Shown here piece by piece: positions 8,801-17,317 of a DNA stretch of 41,061 nt; within the stretch, counting starts at the first letter, position 1, and every line of letters begins with the position of its first letter. The notes beneath the pieces are model-generated. The model had not been told where the DNA came from, did no database searches, and was given only the letters and a program-made list of their open reading frames with translations. Source of the stretch: Chlamydiota bacterium (GTDB lineage: Bacteria > Chlamydiota > Chlamydiia > Chlamydiales > JAAZZY01); assembly GCA_022601345.1 (NCBI GenBank), contig JAJACU010000033.1, forward strand, positions 1-41,061, read 5' to 3'. The translations under genes and the position numbers were made by a program.

Positions 8801-9274
8801 GTAAAGAATACAATTTGGGATTTTCAAGAGGAGTTCCAAAGAAAAATTCTTGATAAGGCTTCAACTTATTTTAATGAATTAACTGACAGTAGGTATGTGG
8901 GACTAAAGCTTAATTTTTTAGATGGCAAGCAGTCTCTTCTAGAGTGCACCACAGCGAGTAATAAAGTTCTTAAAATCTCTCAGCTAAGTGAAGGAACTCG
9001 TGACCAATTATATCTTTCGTTAAAATTTGCTTTCATAGAAATCTACTTTGCAAACAATGAGCCATTCCCACTTATTTTAGATGATATATTGGTGAATTTT
9101 GACGACACGCGAGCCAGAAAGTGTTTAAAAATCATTCAAATGATTAGTAAAAATGCGCAGATAGTTTTTTTAACTCATCACAAACATTTAATAGACTTAA
9201 TTAATAATGATTTGGATCACGAAACTTTTGAAATCATCAATTTGAAGAAACAAAGTAGTTTAGTCGCAAACTAG
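5873..9274 (+). CDS. Rad50/SbcC-like AAA ATPase, YhaN-like
   Basis: SMC-like ATPase partner of the upstream nuclease, expected to clamp DNA and gate the nuclease by ATP hydrolysis. It has 1133 residues. Walker A (GENEAGKTS) is at 32-40. A long coiled-coil region spans about 170-1000. The signature motif LSEGTRDQ is near 1039, Walker B (LILDDI) near 1066, and the switch histidine (LTHH) near 1100. The GTRDQLYLSL signature is typical of YhaN-type proteins. No CxxC zinc hook is visible in the middle of the coil, in contrast to SbcC. The coding strand is visibly richer in A and T than its neighbours. Its TAG stop overlaps the stop of the convergent gene in a shared CTAG. Confidence 0.92.
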   Translation: MKVLQIDLRAYGHYSNNTIRFDPKKNIHVIFGENEAGKTSFTRALQALLFGLEKKSSDTFLHSFEELYLEGLLQNSAGKFLKITRNSLNKRKQALLQLGVNSSFDKQTLINLFFLNQESIVLGSKDLIENIKHFDISLFTSIQGTQSILKTIKSSETEIENLYKPKGVKPLINQKLKLIEDLQEQKASLYLSIDKWKKLQIETKSVKEKKDALSKSTKLLLEELSKLKILEETYPPIEEYEKLSRASQLLNKDLIFEKEFLDKYFLLENQNSKHLSQQNLLKDEIEKIENDLNLLSYDSEIINKKSEFELLAKDYTEYEQLVKKEAALHCELVKTKHQYKTINLDLQKVIKTSFSLNDWERVRVNILEILEAFKLASKFHAKNLLIKENYEQSLEKFKRQKSLLEFSAVESDHKLLWNLENKAKLGVNLGQLSGEIDSLLTKVNKFSFLKQILTRNKTASLELSSRSQLLKFQKQYLALITRYKLNNEKLLESQSALLKFKGDESVSRYNCESKLSSYFKNKKIRQRLTASLLENWTAKNLNEKYASYLELKALLDEEDLVEKYLFDNLKYLSDATETIDLESRIKDFLAQEVQFKTDIRSFENSLYDNIPIFRLIKRVDFLDGAAVEEIFTFLDHIAELVSLLKEENTQIELISKAHQHLALSSPYGNLSELIHSLKEMIEKKKQSNTVIENFETEISALEKSLETILSEIHENNTSLEKLKKDWANVCSQFQIESSFDLKEIESLIKKMDNFFELSKVIKSDNLVLKNLMDKIKTYKSKFLSIFGFTDINPKVISMKILEVSKHENIKTNHTNLSFLKDSKAKELKNVIKEHGKVSKELKKLLLSFSIEECSLTCSNLNNSKSYFVLKDKLDQLKISLDLKCSGYGFEYFFEMFKLYSDSKAIVKLKNEKSNLINESKVRLTTLEKELGALSYRESIHYDFDKKHQLEKKIQTEIFELKNLLNSLLIAKTTVKFVKNTIWDFQEEFQRKILDKASTYFNELTDSRYVGLKLNFLDGKQSLLECTTASNKVLKISQLSEGTRDQLYLSLKFAFIEIYFANNEPFPLILDDILVNFDDTRARKCLKIIQMISKNAQIVFLTHHKHLIDLINNDLDHETFEIINLKKQSSLVAN

Positions 9275-10008
9275 TTAAGAAGATCTTCTATTTCTTTAAC
9301 GAGTTTGATCAGAGTTTCTTTTTGCCTATCTGATAGGTTTGCTTTATTGTTTTTTAAATTTTGTTGTAACCTTTCTAAGGTGTTAATCATTCCTAAAGCA
9401 ATGCTTTGCTTTCTCTTGTCTTTTTCAGAGGTAGGAAAAGTTTCTCGAATAATTTCGATTAATTCTCTTTTAGTTTCACCTTGATAATTCTGAACTATAA
9501 GTTGTTTATCTTCAATTGGGCCATCTCTGCTCGCTAACGAATAGACTGCTTGTTTTGGCATGACCTCTAATAAAGGCCTTAACGCTTGTGGCATTTTGAT
9601 GTAAAATTCATAGTACTGTAAAAAGTTGTATGGAGTTTGCCTGTTTCCATAAGTACTCATCAACCAGGTCGTAAAAGCTCCGTCTCTGTATTTCTTTAAA
9701 ATTTCTTGAGCTGCTTTGATCCGCTCTCCATGTAGTATTATTGCCTGGTTATTAATAGCCTTAACTTCTGAAGTTAAATTTATTAAAGAGCGTAGGTCTT
9801 CTTGAGAATCTATTCCATCAGGAGCGAATTTTTTTAGAAGTTGTGAAAGAAGGTCTTTTTCATTTGGGTTTAACTCTGTAAAACCAAATACTCCTGAAAA
9901 GCTCGTGAGGTTACCTTGCATGGATTGTGTTGCAAGGGCCGACATTTTATTTGACTTTTCTGTTTTTTTAAGCCTTTGTGAAAGGAATTTATTAACCTTG
10001 TTTTTCAC
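9271..10008 (-). CDS. pGP6-D-like (chlamydial virulence-plasmid family) protein
   Basis: A 245-residue chromosomal relative of the chlamydial plasmid protein pGP6-D. The match is seen in the ordered blocks LHGERIKAAQEILKK, FTTWL, YNFLQYYEFYIKMP and KQAVYSLASRDG, which parallel the plasmid protein's corresponding blocks as I remember them. The biochemical role is unknown; pGP6-D is linked to plasmid function or gene regulation. The start is GTG at 10008, fixed by a strong Shine-Dalgarno sequence (aaggag) 5 nt upstream. It lies 26 bp behind the ParA gene in the thrS-parA-gp6D order known from C. trachomatis CT581-583. Partnership with ParA is inferred from synteny. Confidence 0.88.
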   Translation of the reverse strand: MKNKVNKFLSQRLKKTEKSNKMSALATQSMQGNLTSFSGVFGFTELNPNEKDLLSQLLKKFAPDGIDSQEDLRSLINLTSEVKAINNQAIILHGERIKAAQEILKKYRDGAFTTWLMSTYGNRQTPYNFLQYYEFYIKMPQALRPLLEVMPKQAVYSLASRDGPIEDKQLIVQNYQGETKRELIEIIRETFPTSEKDKRKQSIALGMINTLERLQQNLKNNKANLSDRQKETLIKLVKEIEDLLN

Positions 10009-10034
10009 TACTTCTCCTTGCTTGTAAAGCTATT

Positions 10035-10793
10035 TTACATTCGAGATAAAATCTCTTTTGTTAGTGATTTATAATCTTGGGATGCCCGACATGTGGGAGC
10101 TGTTTCAAAAATGGGCTTCCCATATATAGCAGCCTCTGAAATAGCAATGTCTCTTCGTATCTTTGCCTGTAATAGCTTATCTGGAAATATAGATTCAATG
10201 ACTTCTATAAAGGCATCATTACTTTTGCCACGACTATTCCAAAAAGAAATAGCAACACCTAAAATTTCAATGGGGTGCCTTTTTGAAATATTCTGAATAA
10301 ACTGAGAGAGTCTTTCAAGACCTTTGATACTATAAAATTCAGGAGTTGAGCATATTAATGAGTAGTCAGCTGCAATGAGTGCAGATTCAGTTAACCAACA
10401 TAATGACGGAGGTGTATCAATTATTATTACATCGTGAGGTAAATCTTTTGTAAGAGTTCTTAGCCTTTCATGGGAATATCTGTCTGAGGCAAGCTCTCCT
10501 GTAACTTCAACGCGCTCTAGCCAAGTGTCAGCAGGTATAATTTCTAAGTTGGGAATAGGCGACTCTACAGTGACTTGTTTGATGCTCATTTTTCTTTGCA
10601 AAACTTGAGCTAGGCTCTCGTGTTGATCTGGGTCATAGCCAAGTCCGGTTGTTAAATTTGCTTGTGCATCAAAATCTACTAAAAGAACTTTTTTATTGTG
10701 AAATTTTGCTAAAGCTGAGCCCAAGTGAAGAGCAATCGAAGTCTTTGCTGTACCCCCTTTAAAACTACTAATGGCGATTGTTTGAGCTGCCAT
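10035..10793 (-). CDS. parA: ParA/Soj-family partition ATPase
   Basis: A 252-residue ATPase of the ParA/MinD superfamily, expected to bind DNA non-specifically as an ATP dimer and move partner complexes. The deviant Walker A KGGTAKTS is at 12-19, with both signature lysines. The A' motif VDFDAQ is at 39-44, and Walker B IIIDTPPS at 123-130. In Chlamydia the equivalent gene is often named minD, but the amphipathic C-terminal helix of true MinD is not evident. It begins 4 bp behind thrS, so it is cotranscribed, and it is followed by the pGP6-D-like gene. The parS-like site 7.3 kb away makes a chromosome-segregation role attractive, but no ParB gene is present here. Confidence 0.93.
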   Translation of the reverse strand: MAAQTIAISSFKGGTAKTSIALHLGSALAKFHNKKVLLVDFDAQANLTTGLGYDPDQHESLAQVLQRKMSIKQVTVESPIPNLEIIPADTWLERVEVTGELASDRYSHERLRTLTKDLPHDVIIIDTPPSLCWLTESALIAADYSLICSTPEFYSIKGLERLSQFIQNISKRHPIEILGVAISFWNSRGKSNDAFIEVIESIFPDKLLQAKIRRDIAISEAAIYGKPIFETAPTCRASQDYKSLTKEILSRM

Positions 10794-10797
10794 AATC

Positions 10798-12747
10798 TTA
10801 TTGCTGCGCTTTTTGAAATGGTGAAGTTAAATCTTTATTAAGAAGCTCTTGCTTTATTTTTTCAATGAATTCTTTAGGGTTCATTTCTCCATGGACTACA
10901 TTGTCTCTTGTTCTAAGAGCAATGCTTTCATTTTCAACTTCTTTGTCTCCAATCGTCAAAATGTAATTTACTTGCTCTATTTGAGCGAGTCTAATTTTTT
11001 TGCTAACTGACTCGTGAGTATAATCAATTTCAACTAGTAGTCCATTTGATTTAAAAAGCTTCTCTAACTTTTGAGCGTATTCGTAGTGGCGATCGGCAAC
11101 TATTATGATGCGTATTGGTCGCGGACTGAGCCATAAAGGAAATTTACCAGTAAAATGTTCTATAATGATTCCAAAGAAACGCTCTACAGAGCCTAGCAAA
11201 GCTCTATGAATCATAATTGGGCGCACTCTCTCCCCTTTGTCATTCACATATTCTAGTTTGAATTTTTCAGGTAGTGACATGTCAAGTTGGATTGTTCCAC
11301 ACTGCCAAGTTCTACCAATGGCATCACGGATATGTAAATCGATTTTTGGACCATAAAATGCTCCGTCGCCTTCATTAACTCTATACTCAAACTTTGATTC
11401 ATCTAAAGCTTCTTGCAAACCTTTAGTTGCTAAATCCCAATCTTCATCTGTACCAATTGTTCCATTTTCAGGTCTTGTAGAGAGTTCCATATGGCAATTA
11501 AGACCAAATAAAGAGTAGATTTCCAAAGCCAAATTTAATGCGTTTAATATTTCTGACTTGATGTCATCTGGCTTCATAAATATATGAGCATCGTCTTGGT
11601 GAAAGCCTCTTACTCTCATTAATCCAGATATTGCTCCAGAAGGTTCATATCTATGAACAAGCCCTAACTCCGCTACGCGAAGAGGTAATTCTCGATAGCT
11701 ATGAACCTGGCTTTGATAGTAGAGCATACATCCCGGGCAATTCATTGGTTTAATTGCAAAGTCACGCTCTTCGATTTGAAAAGCGTACATATTTTCTCTA
11801 TAGTGATCCCAGTGTCCTGAAGTTTCCCAAAGCTCTCGAGTCATAATCTGAGGAGTTTTGATTTCAAGATAATTTTCTCTGTAATGGATTTCTTGCCAGT
11901 ATTTAATCAACTGGTTCCAAATGTGCACGCCGTGTGGAAGAATAAAAGGAATTCCTGGAGACTCTTCTTTGAGCATAAATAGCCCTAACTTCGGTCCAAG
12001 AATTTTGTGATCTCTTTTTTTTGCTTCAGCAACTTGAAAAAGATAGTCTTTTAATAATTTTTTATCAGGGAAGCTAATACCATAGATTCGAGTTAGCATT
12101 TGGTTCTTAGCGTCACCTCTCCAATAGGCTCCAGAGGTTTTTAAAATCTTAAAGGCTTTAATTTTTCCCAGAGCAGGTAGGTGCGGGCCACGGCATAGAT
12201 CAAAAAAGTCGCCCTGTCTATATGCAGAAATCTCGGCCTGTTCTTCAAAGCTTTCAATAAGCTCAGCTTTATATTTATTTCCTTCAAAAGCAGCAAGAGC
12301 CTCTTTTTTTGATGCAAAAACTTCTCGCTTAGGTTTAAAGTTTTCTTTAATAATTTTTTTTACTTCGGCTTCAATTTTAGGGAAATCTTCGTCAGAGATC
12401 GTTAAATTTGCAAAATCGTAATAAAACCCATTTTCTATTGGGGGGCCGATAGTTGGTTCAGCATTTGGCCAAAGCCTCATAACTGCTTGAGCTAAGACGT
12501 GCGCTGAAGTATGCCAGTAGATTTCTTTCCCTTCACTTTCGTCAAAAGACCAGAAGTGAACCTCATCACCATCTTCTAGAGGTTTTGATAGGTCGTAATT
12601 TAAACCATTAATATTTACAGCTAATGCTTGAGATGGGGCATTAAGATTTAATTCTGCAGCTAGGTCTGCTCCAGTTGATTGTTCTGAAAGCTTAATTGAA
12701 GATTTGTTTTTTAATTTAATTTGCATACTATTTAATACTGAACTCAT
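10798..12747 (-). CDS. thrS: Threonyl-tRNA synthetase
   Basis: Charges tRNA-Thr with threonine. It has 649 residues in the usual order. The N-terminal TGS domain covers about 8-68. The editing domain follows, with HTSAHVLAQA and a later CRGPH. The class II catalytic core contains HRYEPSGAISGLMRVRGFHQDD and, nearer the end, RPIMIHRALLGSVERFFG. The C-terminal anticodon-binding domain starts near residue 545. The start is ambiguous: ATG at 12747 or an in-frame ATG at 12726 that would begin the protein directly at the TGS strand; neither has a good Shine-Dalgarno sequence. It is first in the thrS-parA-pGP6-D-like operon. Confidence 0.98.
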   Translation of the reverse strand: MSSVLNSMQIKLKNKSSIKLSEQSTGADLAAELNLNAPSQALAVNINGLNYDLSKPLEDGDEVHFWSFDESEGKEIYWHTSAHVLAQAVMRLWPNAEPTIGPPIENGFYYDFANLTISDEDFPKIEAEVKKIIKENFKPKREVFASKKEALAAFEGNKYKAELIESFEEQAEISAYRQGDFFDLCRGPHLPALGKIKAFKILKTSGAYWRGDAKNQMLTRIYGISFPDKKLLKDYLFQVAEAKKRDHKILGPKLGLFMLKEESPGIPFILPHGVHIWNQLIKYWQEIHYRENYLEIKTPQIMTRELWETSGHWDHYRENMYAFQIEERDFAIKPMNCPGCMLYYQSQVHSYRELPLRVAELGLVHRYEPSGAISGLMRVRGFHQDDAHIFMKPDDIKSEILNALNLALEIYSLFGLNCHMELSTRPENGTIGTDEDWDLATKGLQEALDESKFEYRVNEGDGAFYGPKIDLHIRDAIGRTWQCGTIQLDMSLPEKFKLEYVNDKGERVRPIMIHRALLGSVERFFGIIIEHFTGKFPLWLSPRPIRIIIVADRHYEYAQKLEKLFKSNGLLVEIDYTHESVSKKIRLAQIEQVNYILTIGDKEVENESIALRTRDNVVHGEMNPKEFIEKIKQELLNKDLTSPFQKAQQ

Positions 12748-12847
12748 TTAGAACCATACTTTGGATGGAATTTCAAAAAAAATTTAAACTATAAAAGTTG
12801 AAACGATTTTAGCCGATTTAGCGGCAAAAGAAAAGCCAAAACAACAT

Positions 12848-15688
12848 ATGCTAGAATATCAAAGTAGAATAGAAAGCCTTCTGCATGAAATTAGCTCTAA
12901 GTTCACACATAGCGCTGCTTTTGAAGAGTTAGAAAAAAAATTTCATATGGATAAGATTTTTGAGCATAAACCAGCTAATTGTAGTTTCTGCGATCCTGCA
13001 GATGCTAGAATTCGAAAAGAAAGTGTTTTAATTGCCGCATGGCTTATCCATGAAAAATTCAAAAATATTGATGATGTTTTAAAAAAAATAGAGATGAATA
13101 GGTTTCACCTATCAACTGAATTTGAGGTAGATAATTTATTTTATGGGCATGCTTTTCATTCCTTAAGCAAAATCAAGAACAACAAGAAACTTTTAAAAAG
13201 AATTTTGCAGTTTAGTGTTCCTATTTTTAACCCATGGTCAGAAAAAATAATTAGACTAGGGCTGAGGCTTTCTCCAAGAGAAAAAATTACTCCTGAGCAC
13301 ATACAGACGCTTGTTCTATCAGCATTTCTACATCCTCTAAGGCAAAATGTGGGTTCATGTTTTGCAACAGCTCCAGCAATTATTATCCAAAAAGAGCAGC
13401 CCGAACAATTCTTTGACGATTTAGAGAGCTTGTTAAACATTGGTCTTCTTAAACGAACTTTTTCTGGACATGAGCATGCAGTGCCAATCAGTACTTCCTG
13501 GGGACCAGGAATTATGAACAAAGTGATTGAGGTGAGCTTAGAAGATAAACTTTGGGAGTCTGCCGAACTCGTTTATTGTTTAAAAGAGCTTCAAGTTTTA
13601 GGAAAAAAAGAATCAGATCACGTCAATCATGATGCGCTAAGAAAAATTTTAAGTGAAAAGTTGAAGCTTAATAAGGGGCGTAAAATTTCACTTCATGAGC
13701 TCATACGAAAAATACTTTTAATCCATTATAATTTAACAGAAAAAGAGTTGAGTGGGCAATCTCGTAAAGAATCTATAACTAATATGTTAGGTCAGGATAG
13801 ATACGGAATTGCACAGCCTTTGAGTAGGCGGCGTCAATTTGAAGAGGCATTTTCAAAAGCTCAATACTACTTAATAAGTTTTCACGAAAACCCTCTTCTT
13901 AAAACTTGGGAATATACTTTTGCATCGTTTGGTGAAACTCAATCACAATTCTATAAGTGGAATCTCTATACTAGTATTGGATTTGACTCTAAAAAAGAAT
14001 ACAGCATTGCTCACTGTATCTATCAATATCTAGAGAAAAAAATGAAGAGCTATGAAGAGAAGATACAGTTTCATAACAATGAGTATGAACAAGAGTATTT
14101 TAGAGTTAAAATGCTCGAAAAAAGAGTTGTAGATACTGAAAATGAACATACAGCTAGTTGGGCAAGGGTCGAGTTTCAAAATCACCTTAACGAATTTAAC
14201 TTTCATAAAAAAATGAGAGATAGTTTTGTTGATAAAAGTGAGCGTTTGTCTCACCTACTTTCGAAGATCTTGAAAACTTATGATCAACTTTTTCCACAAT
14301 ATTTTCAGGAAGTATACGATGCATCTATGCAAGAGATGAGTAGTGATATTTTTCAAGATAGCCCAGCAGGCTTTAGACTCATTTATAAACACGGAAGGCA
14401 GGACCCTTCTTTGTGGTCGTTTGTAGAGTCTAAGGAAGATTTTATCGCTTATTTAAAAGAGTTTTTTGTAAATACTGAGTTTGAAATCTCTGCTCAAGAG
14501 GGTTTGGAAGAGTTCAAGGAAGAGTATTCTGAGATTATTACATCCCTAGTTCATCTAATCCATTCAGAAGATTTTATTCTATCAGCCTTTAAGCGAATAG
14601 GTGATCGCTATCAAATACCTTTTCCAGCTCACAACTTGAGTAAGCTAGAAGATTGGCCTTATAAACCATGGTGCTATATTTCAGGTGGAACTATGGAGCG
14701 CCTACTTGCCCACTACTATAAACGAGAAACTCAGTTCACCAAAGTTGAGCAAAGAGTTGCTAGTGTCACGGAGCTATTTGCATTTTTAGTTGATACTATT
14801 CGCTCTTTTACACCTGATCAAGTAAGCGCTTATCAATCAAACTTAGATCGATCTCTTCTAATGTATTCGCCCAACCACGCCTTCTTACTTAAGCCAGGTT
14901 GGACTTCTATAAATAAAATATGGGATAGCAAAGAATATAGTTTTTCATGGGTTCGCGATGAGGTAGTGCATCCACAATTGAGGTTTATTGAAAAAATAAA
15001 ATTAAACCCGCTAGAAATTAACTATTTTTTAAACGCTTATTTATCTAAACATCCATATTTCAGCTTGTGGCTTAAGGAGAATATTCAATGGCCGTCCTAT
15101 GAGATTTCTATAAAAGATTTTAGAGATCTTATTCATAAATGTTTTACAAAGGTTCCTCAAAATTTATCAGATATTTCAATTAATTTAGAGTTAATAGATA
15201 GTTGGATTTATCAATGCTTTCCATTAGTACAGGGCAATGACTTGCAGGTTGCTTGCCAAAACTGCGTGAAAAGGATTTTCAAAGAAAGCTCAGATCTTGA
15301 AAAAGCTGAATGGGTAATTCCTTATGTTCTAAAGCTCTATAAAAAAAACTTATTTATTCAAGCTCATGAGCTTTATGAAATAATTAAGATTGTTTTATCC
15401 ATTGTATATGAAAAGGTGGCTTTTCAAAAGGATTGGCCAAGGGTTATATTAAAAGTTCTTCGTGAAGAAAAATTAATGATGCCAAAACCTTTTGTGTTTG
15501 CTGACAGTAATTGGCCGCATTTTAATTTTGCTTTTACAGTTAACCCTGCTACAGAGCAATTGGAGCTTTGGAGAATGAATGCTTTAGCTAATAAGGGGTT
15601 TCCAATGCATCAATGGGCTAACTGGTTTAGTGAAAAACAAGTTTCATCTTGGGGAGTTCTGACTCAATTTAATGAATATTTACCCTAA
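12848..15688 (+). CDS. Large protein with papain-like catalytic motifs
   Basis: A 946-residue soluble protein whose exact family I do not recognise. Three blocks look like a cysteine-peptidase core spread over a long chain. RQNVGSCFATA spans 165-175 (Cys171 as nucleophile, Gln166 as oxyanion candidate). YISGG is at 610-614, like the SGG segment of C1 peptidases. ADSNWPHFNFAF begins near 885 (His891), followed by NP at 899-900 as the third catalytic candidate. A CSFC pair (45-48) lies near the N-terminus, and residues 395-475 are charged and probably coiled-coil. No signal peptide is seen. It stands alone, divergent from thrS. It could be a type III effector or a housekeeping protein of the lineage. 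Confidence 0.8.
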   Translation: MLEYQSRIESLLHEISSKFTHSAAFEELEKKFHMDKIFEHKPANCSFCDPADARIRKESVLIAAWLIHEKFKNIDDVLKKIEMNRFHLSTEFEVDNLFYGHAFHSLSKIKNNKKLLKRILQFSVPIFNPWSEKIIRLGLRLSPREKITPEHIQTLVLSAFLHPLRQNVGSCFATAPAIIIQKEQPEQFFDDLESLLNIGLLKRTFSGHEHAVPISTSWGPGIMNKVIEVSLEDKLWESAELVYCLKELQVLGKKESDHVNHDALRKILSEKLKLNKGRKISLHELIRKILLIHYNLTEKELSGQSRKESITNMLGQDRYGIAQPLSRRRQFEEAFSKAQYYLISFHENPLLKTWEYTFASFGETQSQFYKWNLYTSIGFDSKKEYSIAHCIYQYLEKKMKSYEEKIQFHNNEYEQEYFRVKMLEKRVVDTENEHTASWARVEFQNHLNEFNFHKKMRDSFVDKSERLSHLLSKILKTYDQLFPQYFQEVYDASMQEMSSDIFQDSPAGFRLIYKHGRQDPSLWSFVESKEDFIAYLKEFFVNTEFEISAQEGLEEFKEEYSEIITSLVHLIHSEDFILSAFKRIGDRYQIPFPAHNLSKLEDWPYKPWCYISGGTMERLLAHYYKRETQFTKVEQRVASVTELFAFLVDTIRSFTPDQVSAYQSNLDRSLLMYSPNHAFLLKPGWTSINKIWDSKEYSFSWVRDEVVHPQLRFIEKIKLNPLEINYFLNAYLSKHPYFSLWLKENIQWPSYEISIKDFRDLIHKCFTKVPQNLSDISINLELIDSWIYQCFPLVQGNDLQVACQNCVKRIFKESSDLEKAEWVIPYVLKLYKKNLFIQAHELYEIIKIVLSIVYEKVAFQKDWPRVILKVLREEKLMMPKPFVFADSNWPHFNFAFTVNPATEQLELWRMNALANKGFPMHQWANWFSEKQVSSWGVLTQFNEYLP

Positions 15689-16009
15689 CTAAAATTATAT
15701 GTAAGAAAAAAAGGCTTAAAAATAAAAGCCAGTGTTTGTTACTGAATCTTGCAAAGAGCACCTATTTACTTTCAAACTTGTTCATTGAGGCTAATGAGTA
15801 TTAAGAATTCTAAAAAGTGATCAAGGCAATTTTGAATCACAAGAAACTTATTTTTTCTAAGCAGTTACCACCTTGCAAAACTTTATATTGAAAAAGTAAC
15901 AGTTGTTTTGTAACCTTTCATTCAATTTTAAATAGATAACATAAAATTCCTGAATTGCGGCGTCTAAAAAGAATAGAGCGGAAAAGCAATCAAAGCACGG
16001 AGATTTCCT
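15689..16009. other. Intergenic region upstream of the porin-like pair
   Basis: This 321-bp A+T-rich gap holds no ORF of note and no tRNA. At 15713-15730 a 5-bp hairpin (ggctt / aagcc) has a run of seven A on its left side; read leftward it looks like a weak terminator. At 15817-15840 there is a second hairpin (gtgat..atcac, one bulge). The porin promoter must lie in its right part, but I cannot pick one convincing -35/-10 pair. Confidence 0.4.
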
Positions 16010-17317
16010 ATGAAAGGATTAAATCGATTTTTTATACTTTTAGTTGCATTTGTTTGTGCAACTTCGCAATTGTTTGCTGAAACGTCTAACAATTTTGCAA
16101 TACAAATCAGTGATCTTTTAGACACTACAAATCAAAAGGATCTTTGGGCTGTTCGCGAATGGTTGCGCACAAAGAGAGTTGCGTTAAATAACAAGCTTGG
16201 AGACTTTTCTCTATCAGGAGATGTTAAAACTCAATGGCGTAATGTTCATCAGCATCTTGGAGGCATAAATATCACGGGAGGTATTAATTCTCCTAGTGGA
16301 TGGAACAACAACTTATACGAAGTTGAATTCAGACTGTATTTTGATTATAAGGCTGATAAAACATGGGCCTCTGTGAAGTTAGATTACGACGAAGCTGCAG
16401 GGCTTTTTTCTGGGCAATCCAATAACTTGGCATTAGTTCGTGCAAACATGGGCTACCATCTCTTTGATGATGGCAACATGCGCTTAGATGTCCTTGTAGG
16501 GCGTCAGCGTGCATACGAGCTATACAATTCCCAAATCCAATTTAATTCAACACTAGATGGTTTTACTGGAATGTACTCTCTTGGACTTGATGGCTTAGGG
16601 GATTTCAACTTACATGCGGGAGGGTATATTTTTAATGCTCTTGCAAGTCACCCTGTTTGGATGGTTCAGTGCGGGTTGCATGATATTTTTGATACGGGTT
16701 TATATTTAGAATATTCATTTGTAGACTGGCACAAGAATACCTCAAGTACGCCGGTTACAAATGTTGCAACAGGAAATAGTACCTTTTTAGGTAGTGAAAC
16801 GTGGGCGTTTAGAAATAATGAATTTATTTTAGGCTATGCATTCAATCCCGAAATTTTTGGAAGGGATGTAAGGCTTTTTGGTGGAATTTTATGGAATGCA
16901 CTAGCAAGGCCTCGTTCTATGAATCGCTTGTCTGGTAGAGACGTTGATAGCACCCAAGCTTTAGCCGGTTGGATTGCATTGCAATTAGGTAGCGTTCAAA
17001 GAGCCGGAGACTGGGCTTTCCAAGCTCAGTGGCAAGTTGTACAACCTTATGCTGTTCCAGATTGGGATATGGCCGGAATGGGAAGAGGAAACGGTTCAGA
17101 TTCTACTCTTTTTGGTTTTGCAACTTTTTCAAAGGTAACAAACCTCTCTGGAAACGGTAATGCAAATTATAATGGTTGGGAACTAGACTTACTTTATTCT
17201 GTTACTAATGAGCTCGTCCTAGACCTTCGTTATCAAAGAGCGCTTCCCACAACAAGCTCAGTTGGTTTAGAGAGCAGTTATACAAATGTTGTTTTGGCAG
17301 CGGTTTATGGATTTTAG
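16010..17317 (+). CDS. Outer-membrane beta-barrel protein, porin-like
   Basis: A 435-residue exported protein. It has a clear signal peptide (basic MKGLNR, hydrophobic core, cleavage likely after LFA at about 23). The mature chain is rich in alternating hydrophobic and polar strands with many Gly, Asn, Trp and Tyr. It ends in Phe (AAVYGF), the usual outer-membrane barrel C-terminal signature. A Shine-Dalgarno sequence (ggag) lies 8 nt before the ATG. The downstream gene is a paralogue: shared blocks include GYHL followed by the identical YNSQIQF, then a Trp-containing WELDLLYSV / WEAIANYAI strand near the end. The family is not one I can name; it may be a substrate channel in a lineage that lacks or supplements classical MOMP. 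Confidence 0.87.
   Translation: MKGLNRFFILLVAFVCATSQLFAETSNNFAIQISDLLDTTNQKDLWAVREWLRTKRVALNNKLGDFSLSGDVKTQWRNVHQHLGGINITGGINSPSGWNNNLYEVEFRLYFDYKADKTWASVKLDYDEAAGLFSGQSNNLALVRANMGYHLFDDGNMRLDVLVGRQRAYELYNSQIQFNSTLDGFTGMYSLGLDGLGDFNLHAGGYIFNALASHPVWMVQCGLHDIFDTGLYLEYSFVDWHKNTSSTPVTNVATGNSTFLGSETWAFRNNEFILGYAFNPEIFGRDVRLFGGILWNALARPRSMNRLSGRDVDSTQALAGWIALQLGSVQRAGDWAFQAQWQVVQPYAVPDWDMAGMGRGNGSDSTLFGFATFSKVTNLSGNGNANYNGWELDLLYSVTNELVLDLRYQRALPTTSSVGLESSYTNVVLAAVYGF

Noticed and set aside
12748-12847. T-box or other riboswitch before thrS
   Set aside because: The gap is 100 bp, shared with a divergent gene, and shows no T-box core sequence or large hairpin.
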